64,000 bases of DNA from Corynebacterium sp. J010B-136. GTDB taxonomy: Bacteria; Actinomycetota; Actinomycetes; Mycobacteriales; Mycobacteriaceae. The notes below the pieces were generated by a model. It was not told the origin of the DNA and made no database searches. It saw only the letters and a program-made list of their open reading frames with translations. The first letter of the stretch is position 1. Each line of letters begins with the position of its first letter. Where the stretch lies: assembly GCF_002967075.1 (NCBI RefSeq), contig NZ_PUGE01000004.1, positions 124,001 to 188,000 of the forward strand. The letters are read 5' to 3'. Both the position numbers and the translations under genes were made by a program. Of the stretch, positions 16,819-29,649 are shown piece after piece.

Positions 16819-17682
16819 GCGCACGACCTGTAAATCGCGCAGGTGGCGGTAAAACGTCGAACGCTTCACGGGGCGCTTCGCGCTGACGCCATCGACGGTC
16901 ACGCGCAAATCAGGCCCACCAGCCTGCAGCGCCCTGCCGGTGAGCGCCGAAGCAGAATCCAACTGCCCCAGCGCTGCTTGACCCGCGACCTTTTGCTTCA
17001 ACCGCTCCCACCGGCTTTTTGCCTCTGGGTACGCGAAAGGCGTGCGCGCGGCAGCGGCCACGATCCCGGGCGCATCCAGCATCGGCACTAGGCGCGCCCC
17101 AAACTGCTGCGACCCGGCAACCAGCGTCGTGTCATCGACAATAATTTCGCCGACTAGCGGCCCGTTCTCCCACGCGCTGATGACCGCGGAACCCGCCACC
17201 GCAAGCCCGGTGTCATTGCGAATCAACGGCACCGGATGTACCGAACCCTCCAAGGCCAGCTTCATCGCGGAATCGATATCAGCCGGAATATTCCAGTTCT
17301 GCGCGGCAGTGGAGACTTGCGCTCCACTGCCGGCTTTTTTCGACGCTCCTTCGCCAAGGACAGGGACGTAACCGACCTCCGCCCACATATAATCCGCTCG
17401 CATCATGCGCGTTAACACAGCTGAAAGCGCGGCATCGTCGCCGATGACCACAATGCGTAAGGGATCATCGATAGGCTGCGGTGCAAACTGCGGCGCGCCC
17501 AAATGCGATACATCCGGCTGCTTCGCAATTTCATCCAGCGACGGGGTAGGGTCAACCGGCAAAATTGCCGCCGCAGCTTCATCGATTATTTTTAGTTCTT
17601 GACGCGTCGGAATCGCCGATACCTGGTGATATTCAACATCTGGCACCGGGACATCACCGCAGCGCAAAATACGAACCTGCAT
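16807..17682 (-). CDS. conserved actinobacterial protein divergent from purA
   Basis: This is a 291-residue soluble protein without a recognised catalytic motif. One central stretch, LRIVVIGDDAALSAVLTRMM, has a faint likeness to the nucleotide-binding loop of diacylglycerol/NAD kinases (GGDGT) but lacks those glycines. The C-terminal part (KQKVAGQAALGQLDS and KRPVKRSTFYRHLRDLQVV) is basic. The start is ATG 17682 (MQVRILRCGDVP); an ATG at 17694 adds four residues. The gene reads away from purA with about 75 bp between starts. A similar gene beside purA exists in mycobacteria, from memory. The function is unknown. Confidence 0.7.
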   Translation of the reverse strand: MQVRILRCGDVPVPDVEYHQVSAIPTRQELKIIDEAAAAILPVDPTPSLDEIAKQPDVSHLGAPQFAPQPIDDPLRIVVIGDDAALSAVLTRMMRADYMWAEVGYVPVLGEGASKKAGSGAQVSTAAQNWNIPADIDSAMKLALEGSVHPVPLIRNDTGLAVAGSAVISAWENGPLVGEIIVDDTTLVAGSQQFGARLVPMLDAPGIVAAAARTPFAYPEAKSRWERLKQKVAGQAALGQLDSASALTGRALQAGGPDLRVTVDGVSAKRPVKRSTFYRHLRDLQVVRAES

Positions 17683-17757
17683 GGCTAAATACATTATCAC
17701 TGGCGATAAAGGTAGAGTTAACGCGTATTTAGCCTTAAATCTAGGAAGTGAATAACC

Positions 17758-19050
17758 ATGGCAGCTATCGTTATCGTCGGCGCCCAATGGGGCGACGAAG
17801 GCAAGGGCAAAGCTACAGACATCCTGGGTGGACGCGTGGACTACGTCGTCAAGCCCAACGGTGGTAACAATGCTGGCCACACCGTTGTAGTCGGTGGCGA
17901 AAAGTACGAACTCAAGCTGCTGCCCGCCGGCATCCTCTCCGAAAACGCCGTGCCAGTGCTGGGCAATGGCGTAGTTATCAACCTCGAAGCACTCTTTGAG
18001 GAAATTGAAGGCCTCGAAGCCCGCGGCGCTGATGCCTCCCGCTTGCGCATTTCCGCCAACGCGCACCTAGTTGCGCCATACCACCAGACCTTAGACCGCG
18101 TGCAGGAACGCTTCTTGGGCAAGCGCGCGATTGGCACCACCGGCCGCGGTATCGGCCCAGCATATGCCGACAAGGTCGCGCGCGTCGGCATTCGCGTGCA
18201 GGACATCTTCGACGAATCCATCCTGCGCCAGAAGATCGAGTCCGCACTGGATATCAAAAACCAGATGCTGGTCAAGATGTACAACCGCAAGGCGATTGAC
18301 CCGGAGACCATCGTTGAATACTTCCTGTCCTACCGTGATCGCCTCGAACCTATGGTCGTGGACTCCGAGTACGAGCTCAACACCGCGCTCGATGCCGGCA
18401 AGCACGTGCTCATGGAAGGCGGCCAGGCCACCATGCTCGACGTCGACCACGGTACCTACCCATTCGTGACCTCGTCCAACCCGACCGCCGGCGGCGCATC
18501 GGTAGGCTCTGGCATCGGTCCAACCCGCATCACCCACTCCCTGGGCATCATCAAGGCGTACACCACCCGCGTGGGCGCCGGACCATTCCCAACCGAGCTC
18601 TTCGATAAGTGGGGCGAATACCTCCAAACCACCGGCGGCGAGGTCGGCGTCAACACCGGCCGCACCCGTCGTTGTGGCTGGTACGACTCCGTGATTGCGC
18701 GCTACGCATCGCGCGTCAACGGTTTTACTGATTACTTCCTCACCAAGCTCGACGTACTCACCGGCATTGGCGAAATCCCCATCTGCGTGGCCTACGACGT
18801 CGATGGCGAGCGCTTCGACGAAATGCCACTAACTCAGTCGCAGTTCCACCACGCGCAGCCGATTTATGAAACCATGCCAGCGTGGGACGAAGACATTACC
18901 GGCTGCACCACCTTTGAGGAGCTGCCACAAAAGGCACAGGATTACGTGCTGCGCCTCGAGGAGCTGTCCGGCACCCGCATGTCCTACATCGGCGTTGGCC
19001 CTGGCCGCGATCAGACCATCGTGCGCCACGACGTGCTCGACGAGAAATAG
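17758..19050 (+). CDS. purA: adenylosuccinate synthetase PurA
   Basis: This is a 430-residue enzyme that makes adenylosuccinate from IMP, aspartate and GTP, the first step from IMP to AMP. The GTP-binding P-loop [14 protein letters not shown] lies at residues 8-21, NGGNNAGHT near 38-46 binds IMP, and [14 protein letters not shown] near 130 and [11 protein letters not shown] near 300 are conserved. The ATG at 17758 follows AGGAAG. The length is normal. purT follows 14 bp later, so this is a purine-synthesis pair. Confidence 0.98.
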   Translation: MAAIVIVGAQWGDEGKGKATDILGGRVDYVVKPNGGNNAGHTVVVGGEKYELKLLPAGILSENAVPVLGNGVVINLEALFEEIEGLEARGADASRLRISANAHLVAPYHQTLDRVQERFLGKRAIGTTGRGIGPAYADKVARVGIRVQDIFDESILRQKIESALDIKNQMLVKMYNRKAIDPETIVEYFLSYRDRLEPMVVDSEYELNTALDAGKHVLMEGGQATMLDVDHGTYPFVTSSNPTAGGASVGSGIGPTRITHSLGIIKAYTTRVGAGPFPTELFDKWGEYLQTTGGEVGVNTGRTRRCGWYDSVIARYASRVNGFTDYFLTKLDVLTGIGEIPICVAYDVDGERFDEMPLTQSQFHHAQPIYETMPAWDEDITGCTTFEELPQKAQDYVLRLEELSGTRMSYIGVGPGRDQTIVRHDVLDEK

Positions 19051-19064
19051 TAAAAGGAGCAGCC

Positions 19065-20351
19065 TTGGAGTCCTATATCGGTAGCCCCCTGACCTCGAAT
19101 GCTGTTCGGGTTCTCATGCTCGGCGGTGGTGAGCTGGCCAAAGGTTTGGTGGGCGCGTTTCAAAATTTGGGCTTGGAAGTCCACGTGGTTGACCGCTATG
19201 AGGGGTCTCCAGCGCAGCAGGTTGCACACTTTAGCTACACCGCGGATATCGATGATGAAAAGGCCGTGCTCGATTTAGTCGAGCACATCAAGCCGGCTTA
19301 TGTCGTGCCAGAAATCGAGGGCGTAGCAGATGAGGCTTTGCATGCGCTTCACGATGACTCCGCTGTCACCGTTGTGCCCACCGCCCGGGCGTGTGAGCTT
19401 ACAAGTGACCGCAAGAAGCTCCGCGAAGTCGCAGAAAGCCTCGGCTTGCCAACGACCGCGTACAAGGTCGTAGAAACCTTCGACGCTTTGAAAGAAGCGG
19501 TGAACGAGCTCGGTTTGCCGTGCATTATTAAGCCAGATGTTGCAACCTCTGGGCGCGGGCATGTGCTGGTCAAAGACGAAGACCAACTCAAAGACGCGTG
19601 GGATAATGTGCGTCGCGGCAAAAAGAACTCCTGGGTTGTCGCCGAGCGCTTTGTGGATTTTGACTATGAAGTCATCATCATGGCGGTGCGCTCGATTGAC
19701 CCAGAAACGGGCAAGCTCGCAACGTGGTTCTCAGAGCCGATTGGCTATGAACATGCGCGTGGCAACCTCGTGGATTGCTGGCAGCCGAAGACGATGAGCC
19801 AGCGTGCCTTTGAAAATGCGCGCTCGGTAGCAGCGCGTATTTCTAACGAGCTCGGCGGCCGCGGCATCTTCGCGGTGGAGCTGTTTGTCGCAGGCGACGA
19901 TATCTACTTCTCCTCGGTGACCCCACGTCCTTCTGATAAAGCGATGCTGACCGAAGCCACCCAACGCTTTTCGCAGTATGAATTGCATGCGCGCGCCATT
20001 TTGGGCCTGCCGATTGACATCACGCTGGTCTCACCGGGCGCTAGTTCTTTGCTGCACGCAACCGAAGAGATCGACGAAGTCACCTACTCGGGCGTTGAAG
20101 AAGCCCTGCAGGTTGCAGAAACCGATGTCCGCCTATTCGGTAAGCCTTCGGCATACCCCGGTCGGCGCATGGGGCTTATCATGGCCACCGCCGACGATGT
20201 CTCCGAAGCCCGCGACCGCGCTGCGATCGCGGCATCGAAGATCACCATTAGCGCCGCCCCGGGGTTAGTTCCTAAACCGGAACTAACCGAAGAGAACGGG
20301 GCGACCTCTGAAAAGGAGTTATCCTCCGATGAGGTCGAAAGCTCCGAGTGA
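19065..20351 (+). CDS. purT: formate-dependent phosphoribosylglycinamide formyltransferase PurT
   Basis: This is a 428-residue ATP-grasp enzyme that adds formate to GAR in purine synthesis, an alternative to folate-dependent PurN. Residues 15-40 form the Rossmann-like first strand (RVLMLGGGELAKGLVGAF), the ATP-grasp core follows (PCIIKPDVATSGRGHVLVK and WVVAERFVDFDYEV), and TPRPSDKAMLTEATQ closes the active site. It starts with TTG at 19065 behind AAAAGGAG. The last 30 residues are an acidic extra tail. The end overlaps the convergent HNH pseudogene by 33 bp. Confidence 0.95.
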   Translation: MESYIGSPLTSNAVRVLMLGGGELAKGLVGAFQNLGLEVHVVDRYEGSPAQQVAHFSYTADIDDEKAVLDLVEHIKPAYVVPEIEGVADEALHALHDDSAVTVVPTARACELTSDRKKLREVAESLGLPTTAYKVVETFDALKEAVNELGLPCIIKPDVATSGRGHVLVKDEDQLKDAWDNVRRGKKNSWVVAERFVDFDYEVIIMAVRSIDPETGKLATWFSEPIGYEHARGNLVDCWQPKTMSQRAFENARSVAARISNELGGRGIFAVELFVAGDDIYFSSVTPRPSDKAMLTEATQRFSQYELHARAILGLPIDITLVSPGASSLLHATEEIDEVTYSGVEEALQVAETDVRLFGKPSAYPGRRMGLIMATADDVSEARDRAAIAASKITISAAPGLVPKPELTEENGATSEKELSSDEVESSE

Positions 20352-21454
20352 GCTATTAAGGTGCGTGTTTGAATACTCGCGCCCGCTTGGGCTGCGATAA
20401 CGCACACGCCCCCGGCGGTGCATGCGCCCACGCCGGGGTGGCGCATTCGGGTCATCGTCGTTAGCGCCGTTGTGGTACTTGCACAACATCGCAAGATTCT
20501 CCGGCGTAGTCTGCCCACCCAGGTTGTGAGGATCTAGGTGGTGCACTGGGCAACGGTCAGCAGGTACTGCACACCCGGGCCACGGGCACACGAGGTTTTC
20601 TGCAGTCGCCAAGATGCGCTGTTTCACCGAAGCGAAGCGCGCCTGGTATAAATTCACCGGTCCGCGCGTGGGGTGAAAGAGCCCGGCGAAAATATCGCTA
20701 CCTAATTGCCCAGCGAGCAGAGCTGAGAGAAACTCCGCGCCGGTCATGGTGGTGCCATCGGAAAGCCCCAGCACTACGTCATCGCCGCGACCTCCTAAGA
20801 TTTTACGCAGTCATCCAGCCCCACGGCAATTACTGTGCGATACACCGGCTCCACCAGCGCTGCGCCGCTGTCTAAATGCTGCCACAGCGCAGCCAACAGC
20901 TGCTTCGAGCGCTTCTGCGGCACAGCTACTCGGGTAGCTGCGGTGCTGCCAGCATCAGTGCGGTGCTTGATTACGGCGTCGAGGGTCTTTTCCAAGTCCG
21001 CGATGCGACGCTGCGAATCAGTAACCGACATCGTGCGCATGCCGTGTTTCGGGCGTCCAAAGCGTACCCCAGCCTCGGGCGGCCGCGGGCCTAAAATCTC
21101 TTCCACGCGCGCCGCAGCATGCGCGTTGACTTCCTCATAAGAACCAGTCATTGCCACGAGCTCCGCGCGCAAAGCCCACGCTTGCCCGCGGGATTTGAGA
21201 CGCAGGGCGTGGCGGTTGATCATCGTCAAGCGATCAATGCTTAACCCGGCCTGCTCCGCCGCAGCGACTGTCTCGCGCTGTACCTTCGGCGAATCTGCCG
21301 GACCCAGAAAAGACTCCGCCGTGCGCTTCCATGCCTTGGCTTGGGACGGCGAATAACCCAGCTCTATGACGTCATACGCGCTGCGGAATTGGCACGCGCG
21401 CATGACCGCAACGCCATGTGCGGCAATCTGAGCAAGCGACTGGAAGATGTCCAT
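20319..21454 (-). pseudogene. DUF222/HNH endonuclease gene, frameshifted
   Basis: The first part (21454 to 20795) encodes the DUF222-like helical region, ending AVGLDDCVKS and a stop. The second part (from about 20774 to 20319) encodes the rest with the HNH module: CPWPGCAVPADRCPVHHLD then CKYHN. The paralogue at 40985-42106 has both parts in one frame. Adding one A to the AAAA run (TTTT at 20801-20804 on the plus strand) would give CVKILGGRGDDVVLGLSDG, matching the paralogue across the gap. So a single-base deletion, or a sequencing error, splits the gene. The start and spacing to an upstream 54-bp element match the paralogue. Its end overlaps purT. Confidence 0.85.
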
Positions 21455-21505
21455 GTATTCGAGCTAAGCCCAGCTTCCAAAGCCTGTCTAGCCCAAGCCG
21501 CCCGA

Positions 21506-21559
21506 GCCTGTGGATAACTGCGTTGACACGTCACCCAACCCCCGGAGTTATCCACAGGC
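21506..21559 (-). promoter_or_regulatory. 54-bp inverted-repeat element with two DnaA-box sequences
   Basis: Perfect 14-bp arms GCCTGTGGATAACT and AGTTATCCACAGGC flank a 26-bp core. Each arm holds TTATCCACA, the DnaA-box consensus. In the direction of the HNH gene the core reads GTTGGGTGACGTGTCAACG near its end. A copy with the same arm spacing precedes the intact HNH gene at 40880, and both lie 50-52 bp before the start codon. Probably a shared promoter or operator. Confidence 0.7.
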
Positions 21560-21579
21560 AGGCGTTGGGGCATAGGAAA

Positions 21580-21624
21580 AGCGCGGGAGACTAAAACGTC
21601 TCCCGCGCTGAAGGTCTCCCGCGC
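21580..21624 (-). terminator. terminator of fprA with a duplicated arm
   Basis: AGCGCGGGAGAC (21580-21591) pairs with GTCTCCCGCGCT (21598-21609). A second copy of the latter arm lies at 21613-21624, so two alternative hairpins can form. On the minus strand the hairpin ends in TTTTCC, which suits termination of fprA. Confidence 0.7.
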
Positions 21625-21641
21625 TGATTCTCTGTTGCGTT

Positions 21642-23030
21642 TTAAGCCTGTGGGCCTGCGTGGCGGATCATGTCCTCCCACTCCACAATCTTTACGCGCT
21701 CGCGCTCGAATTCTTCACCAGCGGCGCGCTCGGCTGCGTCCAAGCGACCCCAGCCTTCCCAGGTGGTGATCGCTACATCGCGGGACTCCAACAGGTTAAC
21801 AATCGCTTCAGGGTCGCGCTTGTCAGCTGCGGTGAGCTTGCCGGACACGTAGTCCTCAATGAGCATGGTGGTGGTGTCCTTGGCATCGGACTTGGTGTTA
21901 CCAATCAAGCCGATAGGACCGCGTTTAATCCAGCCGGTGGCGTAGAGGCCAGGGATGGATTCACCGGTGGAAGAGTCGATGACGTGGCCGCCGTCGTTCG
22001 GGATGACGGACTTCTTCTCATCGAAAGGCACACCGTCGACGTGCTGTGGGTGGTAACCAATCGCACGGTAGACAGCCTGTACTGGCCAGTCGGTGAACTC
22101 GCCGGTGCCGGTGACGTTGCCGTTGCCGTCGAGCTGGGTGCGCTCGGTGCGAATGCCCACGACCTTGCCGTCTTCGCCGACAATCTCGGTTGGAGATTCG
22201 AAGAAGTGGATGTAGATCTTGTGCGGGGCATCGCCTGGCTCGCGCATGGCGTAGCTTTCCAGCGTCTGGCAGACCAGGTCAACGGACTTGGACTCGCGGC
22301 GCGCAGCTTCCGATGCGGCGTCGTAGTCGATGTCCTCTGGTGCGACGATGACCTCGATGGTTGGGGACTCGTCGAGCTCCTTGAGTTCCTTCGGGGTGTA
22401 CTTTGCCTGCGCTGGGCCGCGGCGGCCGAACACGTGGACTTCCTTGGCCTTGTTCTCCTTGAGCGACTGGTAGACGTTGTCTGGGATTTCGGTAACCAGC
22501 AGCTCATCGGCGGTCTTAGCCAAGATGCGGGAAACGTCCAAAGACACGTTACCCACGCCGATAACAGCGACGGACTCAGCGCTCAAGTCCCATTCGCGCT
22601 TGAAGTTAGGGTTGCCGTCGTAAAAGCCCACGAACTCAGCGGAGCCGAAGCTGCCGTCGAGTTCTTCACCAGGCAGACCCATGGCCTTGTCCTGGGTCGC
22701 GCCGGTAGCGAAGATGATGGCGTCGTAGTATTCGTGCATTTCATCGACGGTGATGTCGCGGCCGACCTCAATGTTGCCGAGGAAGCGAATCTCATTCTTT
22801 TCCATCACGTTGTGCAAAGACTGCACGATGCCCTTGATGCGTGGGTGGTCAGGGGCAACGCCGTAGCGGATGAGGCCGAATGGGGCTGGCATCTTCTCAA
22901 ACAGGTCAATCTGGACGTCCAGTTCAGATTTCACCAGAAGGTCAGAAGCGTAAATGCCGGCAGGGCCAGAGCCAATAACAGCAATCCGGGCAGGCTGGTT
23001 GGACGCGTGGACGTCCGCGGTGGTGCTCAT
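21642..23030 (-). CDS. fprA: FAD-dependent ferredoxin/adrenodoxin-type NADP+ reductase
   Basis: The 462-residue flavoprotein matches the FprA/adrenodoxin reductase family, which passes electrons between NADPH and ferredoxin. The FAD-binding motif VIGSGPAGIYASDLL is at about 17-31, PAPFGLIRYGVAPDHP near 48-63 is a family hallmark, GVGNVSLDVSRIL near 160 binds NADP, and ATGWIKRGPIGLIGNTKSDA near 385 closes the FAD site. It reads divergently from pta. The long open frame on the opposite strand of this gene is a shadow. Confidence 0.93.
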   Translation of the reverse strand: MSTTADVHASNQPARIAVIGSGPAGIYASDLLVKSELDVQIDLFEKMPAPFGLIRYGVAPDHPRIKGIVQSLHNVMEKNEIRFLGNIEVGRDITVDEMHEYYDAIIFATGATQDKAMGLPGEELDGSFGSAEFVGFYDGNPNFKREWDLSAESVAVIGVGNVSLDVSRILAKTADELLVTEIPDNVYQSLKENKAKEVHVFGRRGPAQAKYTPKELKELDESPTIEVIVAPEDIDYDAASEAARRESKSVDLVCQTLESYAMREPGDAPHKIYIHFFESPTEIVGEDGKVVGIRTERTQLDGNGNVTGTGEFTDWPVQAVYRAIGYHPQHVDGVPFDEKKSVIPNDGGHVIDSSTGESIPGLYATGWIKRGPIGLIGNTKSDAKDTTTMLIEDYVSGKLTAADKRDPEAIVNLLESRDVAITTWEGWGRLDAAERAAGEEFERERVKIVEWEDMIRHAGPQA

Positions 23031-23096
23031 CGGAAGATTCGTCTCCTTGATAATTCGAATAGTGCTTAAAGTCTACGTTGTAGAATAGGCGATGTC

Positions 23097-23112
23097 TGTG
23101 GTAACAATCACC
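23097..23112 (+). promoter_or_regulatory. possible GlxR (CRP-type) site
   Basis: TGTGG-N6-TCACC resembles the corynebacterial GlxR consensus TGTGA-N6-TCACA with one mismatch per arm. It lies between divergent fprA and pta. Motif match only. Confidence 0.3.
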
Positions 23113-23283
23113 TCTCACCTTGGGTTTTAAGCCCCTCCTAACAGCGTTTGGCCAGTGTATTGGCGGTGCGCGGCGGGTGCATAAAAATATTGCTACTTTT
23201 CGTATTCCGCGTGGATTGTGCGCTGCTCGGATAGAATTGAGGGCAGTATCCATGCCTTTAAAACGAAAGGTCTACTTTCAATT

Positions 23284-24657
23284 ATGCCTGAAACCCGTTC
23301 GGCGCTTCTGAGCGCGCTTGGTTTGAGTTTCGACGAGATTGATGTGGCCGGCTTGGCTGCAAAATCGGGGGTCGCCGTCGTGCGTCTTTCGCAGCAGCCG
23401 CCGAAGGTGGCAGAGATTGTTGCTGCGCAGCCGCTTGCCGATGGCCCCGCGTTCGTCGAAGGCTCCGGCGATAGTCACTTTGATGCTGTGGTGGCAGCGG
23501 CGTTGGGAATCCCGTTGGTCATTATTGCTCGCGGGGATTCGCGCGCGGCGATGTTGGCTGAGCGCCACGCTAAGGATATGCACGCCACGGTGGCGGGTGT
23601 GTTTAGCCCAGAGCAGCTTAGCGATGAACGCGCGTTGCGCCGTGCGGTGAATTTGAACGTGAAGCCGGTTATGTCGGCGCCGGTCTTTGAGCACAACCTT
23701 TTGGAGCAAGCGAAGAAGGTTGGCGCGCACGTGGTGCTGCCGGAAGGCGACGATGACCGCATCTTGTTAGCCGCTGGTGCTTTGTTGGAAAAGGGCGTGG
23801 TGAAGCTAACCATCTTGGGTGAGCCGGAAGCTTTGGAATCGCGGGCAGCGCAGCTGGGCGTGGATTTACATGATGCGACCTTGCTGGATCATGTGCGCTC
23901 ACCGTTGCTGGAGGAATACGCGCAGAAATTTGAGCAGCTGCGTAAATCCAAGGGCGTGACCATCGCGCAGGCGCGTGAGACCATGAAAGATATCTCGTAC
24001 TTCGCCACCATGATGGTGCACTGTGGCGCAGCCGATGGCATGGTCTCGGGTGCCGCGCACACGACCGCGCACACGATTAAGCCGTCGTTCCAAATCATTA
24101 AGACGGTGCCGGAAGCATCTGTGGTTTCGTCGATCTTTTTGATGGTCATGCGCGGGCGCCTGTGGGCATTTGGTGATTGTGCGGTTAATCCCAATCCGAC
24201 GGCAGAGCAGCTGGGGGAGATCGCGGTGGTCTCAGCGCGCACGGCGAAGCAATTTGGTATCGACCCGCGCGTGGCGATGTTGTCTTATTCCACCGGCACC
24301 TCCGGCGCTGGGCCAGACGTTGAGCGCGCGGCGGCAGCGGTTGCTAGTGCCAAGGCGATTGACCCACAGGTCAAAATTGACGGTCCGCTGCAATTTGATG
24401 CTGCTTGTGACCCTGGCGTTGCGGCGAAGAAGATGCCGGACTCCGAAGTCGCAGGGCACGCGAATGTCTTTATCTTCCCGGACCTGGAAGCCGGAAATAT
24501 CGGCTATAAAACCGCGCAGCGCACGGGTGATGCCTTGGCGGTGGGGCCAATTTTGCAGGGCTTGAAAAAGCCGATCAATGACCTCTCACGTGGTGCGACG
24601 GTGCCGGATATCATCAACACGGTTGCGATCACGGCGATCCAAGCGGGAGGGAAATAA
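23284..24657 (+). CDS. pta: phosphate acetyltransferase Pta
   Basis: This is a 457-residue enzyme that converts acetyl-CoA and phosphate to acetyl phosphate. With AckA it forms the acetate activation and overflow path. The N-terminal 130 residues are a short version of the regulatory region found in long Pta proteins, and the catalytic PTA_PTB domain follows from about residue 140 ([54 protein letters not shown]). I choose ATG 23284 (MPETRSALL); its ribosome binding site GAAAGG is about 15 bases away, so an upstream start cannot be excluded. TAGAAT at 23232-23237 is a likely -10 box. The stop overlaps the ackA start by one base. Confidence 0.95.
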   Translation: MPETRSALLSALGLSFDEIDVAGLAAKSGVAVVRLSQQPPKVAEIVAAQPLADGPAFVEGSGDSHFDAVVAAALGIPLVIIARGDSRAAMLAERHAKDMHATVAGVFSPEQLSDERALRRAVNLNVKPVMSAPVFEHNLLEQAKKVGAHVVLPEGDDDRILLAAGALLEKGVVKLTILGEPEALESRAAQLGVDLHDATLLDHVRSPLLEEYAQKFEQLRKSKGVTIAQARETMKDISYFATMMVHCGAADGMVSGAAHTTAHTIKPSFQIIKTVPEASVVSSIFLMVMRGRLWAFGDCAVNPNPTAEQLGEIAVVSARTAKQFGIDPRVAMLSYSTGTSGAGPDVERAAAAVASAKAIDPQVKIDGPLQFDAACDPGVAAKKMPDSEVAGHANVFIFPDLEAGNIGYKTAQRTGDALAVGPILQGLKKPINDLSRGATVPDIINTVAITAIQAGGK

Positions 24658-25853
24658 TGTACTGCTTGGTTATTAACTCAGGGTCTTCGTCGATCAAATT
24701 TCAGATCGTGGATCCGGAGTCTTCGGCAACTGATGAGCCTTTGGCCTCTGGTCTGGTTGAGCAGATTGGTGAGCCACAGGGCGCTATCAATATCACCGTC
24801 GAAGGCGAGAAATCGCGCGAGGAGCTCGAGGTTGTCGACCACACCCAGGGCTTAAAGCGCGCATTTGAGCTTCTCGATGCCCGCGGGGTCGGCCCTTCGC
24901 AGTTGGATTTCTTCGCGGTCGGGCACCGCGTGGTGCACGGTGGCAAGCTCTTTTCAGAGCCAGTGCTTATCGATGCCCAAATTGAGTCCATGATCGAAGA
25001 CTTGATTCCTTTGGCGCCGCTGCATAACCCAGCGAACTTAGATGGCATCCGCGTCGCCCGGGAAATCCTGCCGGACCTGCCGCACGTGGCGGTCTTTGAT
25101 ACGGCCTTTTTCAATCACATGCCGCCGGCAGCGGCGCTATATGCGATCAATAATGAGGTCGCATCGCAGTACGATATTCGCCGTTACGGCTTTCATGGGA
25201 CCTCGCATGAGTTTATTTCCCAGCAGGTCCCGAAAGTACTCGGCCGGGATCCGGAGCACACGCGGCAGATTACGCTGCACTTGGGCAATGGTGCATCGGC
25301 AGCTGCGGTGCACAATGGTCGCGCGATGGATACCTCGATGGGGCTAACTCCGCTCGCAGGTTTGGTTATGGGTACGCGCACCGGCGATATTGACCCCGGC
25401 ATCATCTTCCATCTGGCGCGTGAGGCGCAGATGAGCATCGACGAGATTGATGTCTTGCTGAATAAAAAGTCCGGTGTCAAAGGCCTGGCCGGTGTCAACG
25501 ACTTCCGCGCGCTGCGCGAGATGATCGATGACGGCAATTCCGATGCCTGGCTGGCCTATAACATCTATATCCACCAGCTGCGCCGATTCATCGGCTCCTA
25601 CATGATCATTTTGGGCCGCGTCGACGCGATTACTTTCACCGCTGGTGTGGGCGAAAATGACGTCGAAGTGCGCGCGGATGCGCTTGCGGACTTAGAGGTC
25701 TACGGCATCAAGATTGATCCCGAGCGCAACGCCGTGCGCTCCGATGAACCGCGCGTGATTTCCACCGATGATTCCACGGTGAAAGTCCTGGTCGTGCCCA
25801 CGAACGAGGAACTCGCTATCGCGCAAAAAGCCGCGGCACTTACCCAGGGGTAA
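24657..25853 (+). CDS. ackA: acetate kinase AckA
   Basis: This is a 398-residue kinase interconverting acetate plus ATP with acetyl phosphate. The N-terminal phosphate-binding motif is [12 protein letters not shown] (5-16), the catalytic region holds [10 protein letters not shown] and [12 protein letters not shown], and TAGVGEND near 325 closes the nucleotide site. The length is typical. It is fused by overlap to pta in one operon and converges with pknG. Confidence 0.98.
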   Translation: MYCLVINSGSSSIKFQIVDPESSATDEPLASGLVEQIGEPQGAINITVEGEKSREELEVVDHTQGLKRAFELLDARGVGPSQLDFFAVGHRVVHGGKLFSEPVLIDAQIESMIEDLIPLAPLHNPANLDGIRVAREILPDLPHVAVFDTAFFNHMPPAAALYAINNEVASQYDIRRYGFHGTSHEFISQQVPKVLGRDPEHTRQITLHLGNGASAAAVHNGRAMDTSMGLTPLAGLVMGTRTGDIDPGIIFHLAREAQMSIDEIDVLLNKKSGVKGLAGVNDFRALREMIDDGNSDAWLAYNIYIHQLRRFIGSYMIILGRVDAITFTAGVGENDVEVRADALADLEVYGIKIDPERNAVRSDEPRVISTDDSTVKVLVVPTNEELAIAQKAAALTQG

Positions 25854-25874
25854 GCGCCTGAAAGCATCAACGGT

Positions 25875-25896
25875 GCGCGGGCGAAAGCCCAAGCGC
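25875..25896. terminator. short hairpin between convergent ackA and pknG
   Basis: GGGC-GAAA-GCCC with flanking GCGC on both sides forms a compact hairpin with a tetraloop. There is no T-run, so it is a weak terminator candidate for either gene. Confidence 0.35.
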
Positions 25897-25897
25897 C

Positions 25898-29648
<3,751 letters not shown>

Positions 29649-29649
<1 letters not shown>

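Noticed and set aside
21660..23069. 469-codon open frame opposite fprA
   Set aside because: It lies fully antisense to the well-recognised fprA gene, has no family motifs and reflects codon bias of the real gene.
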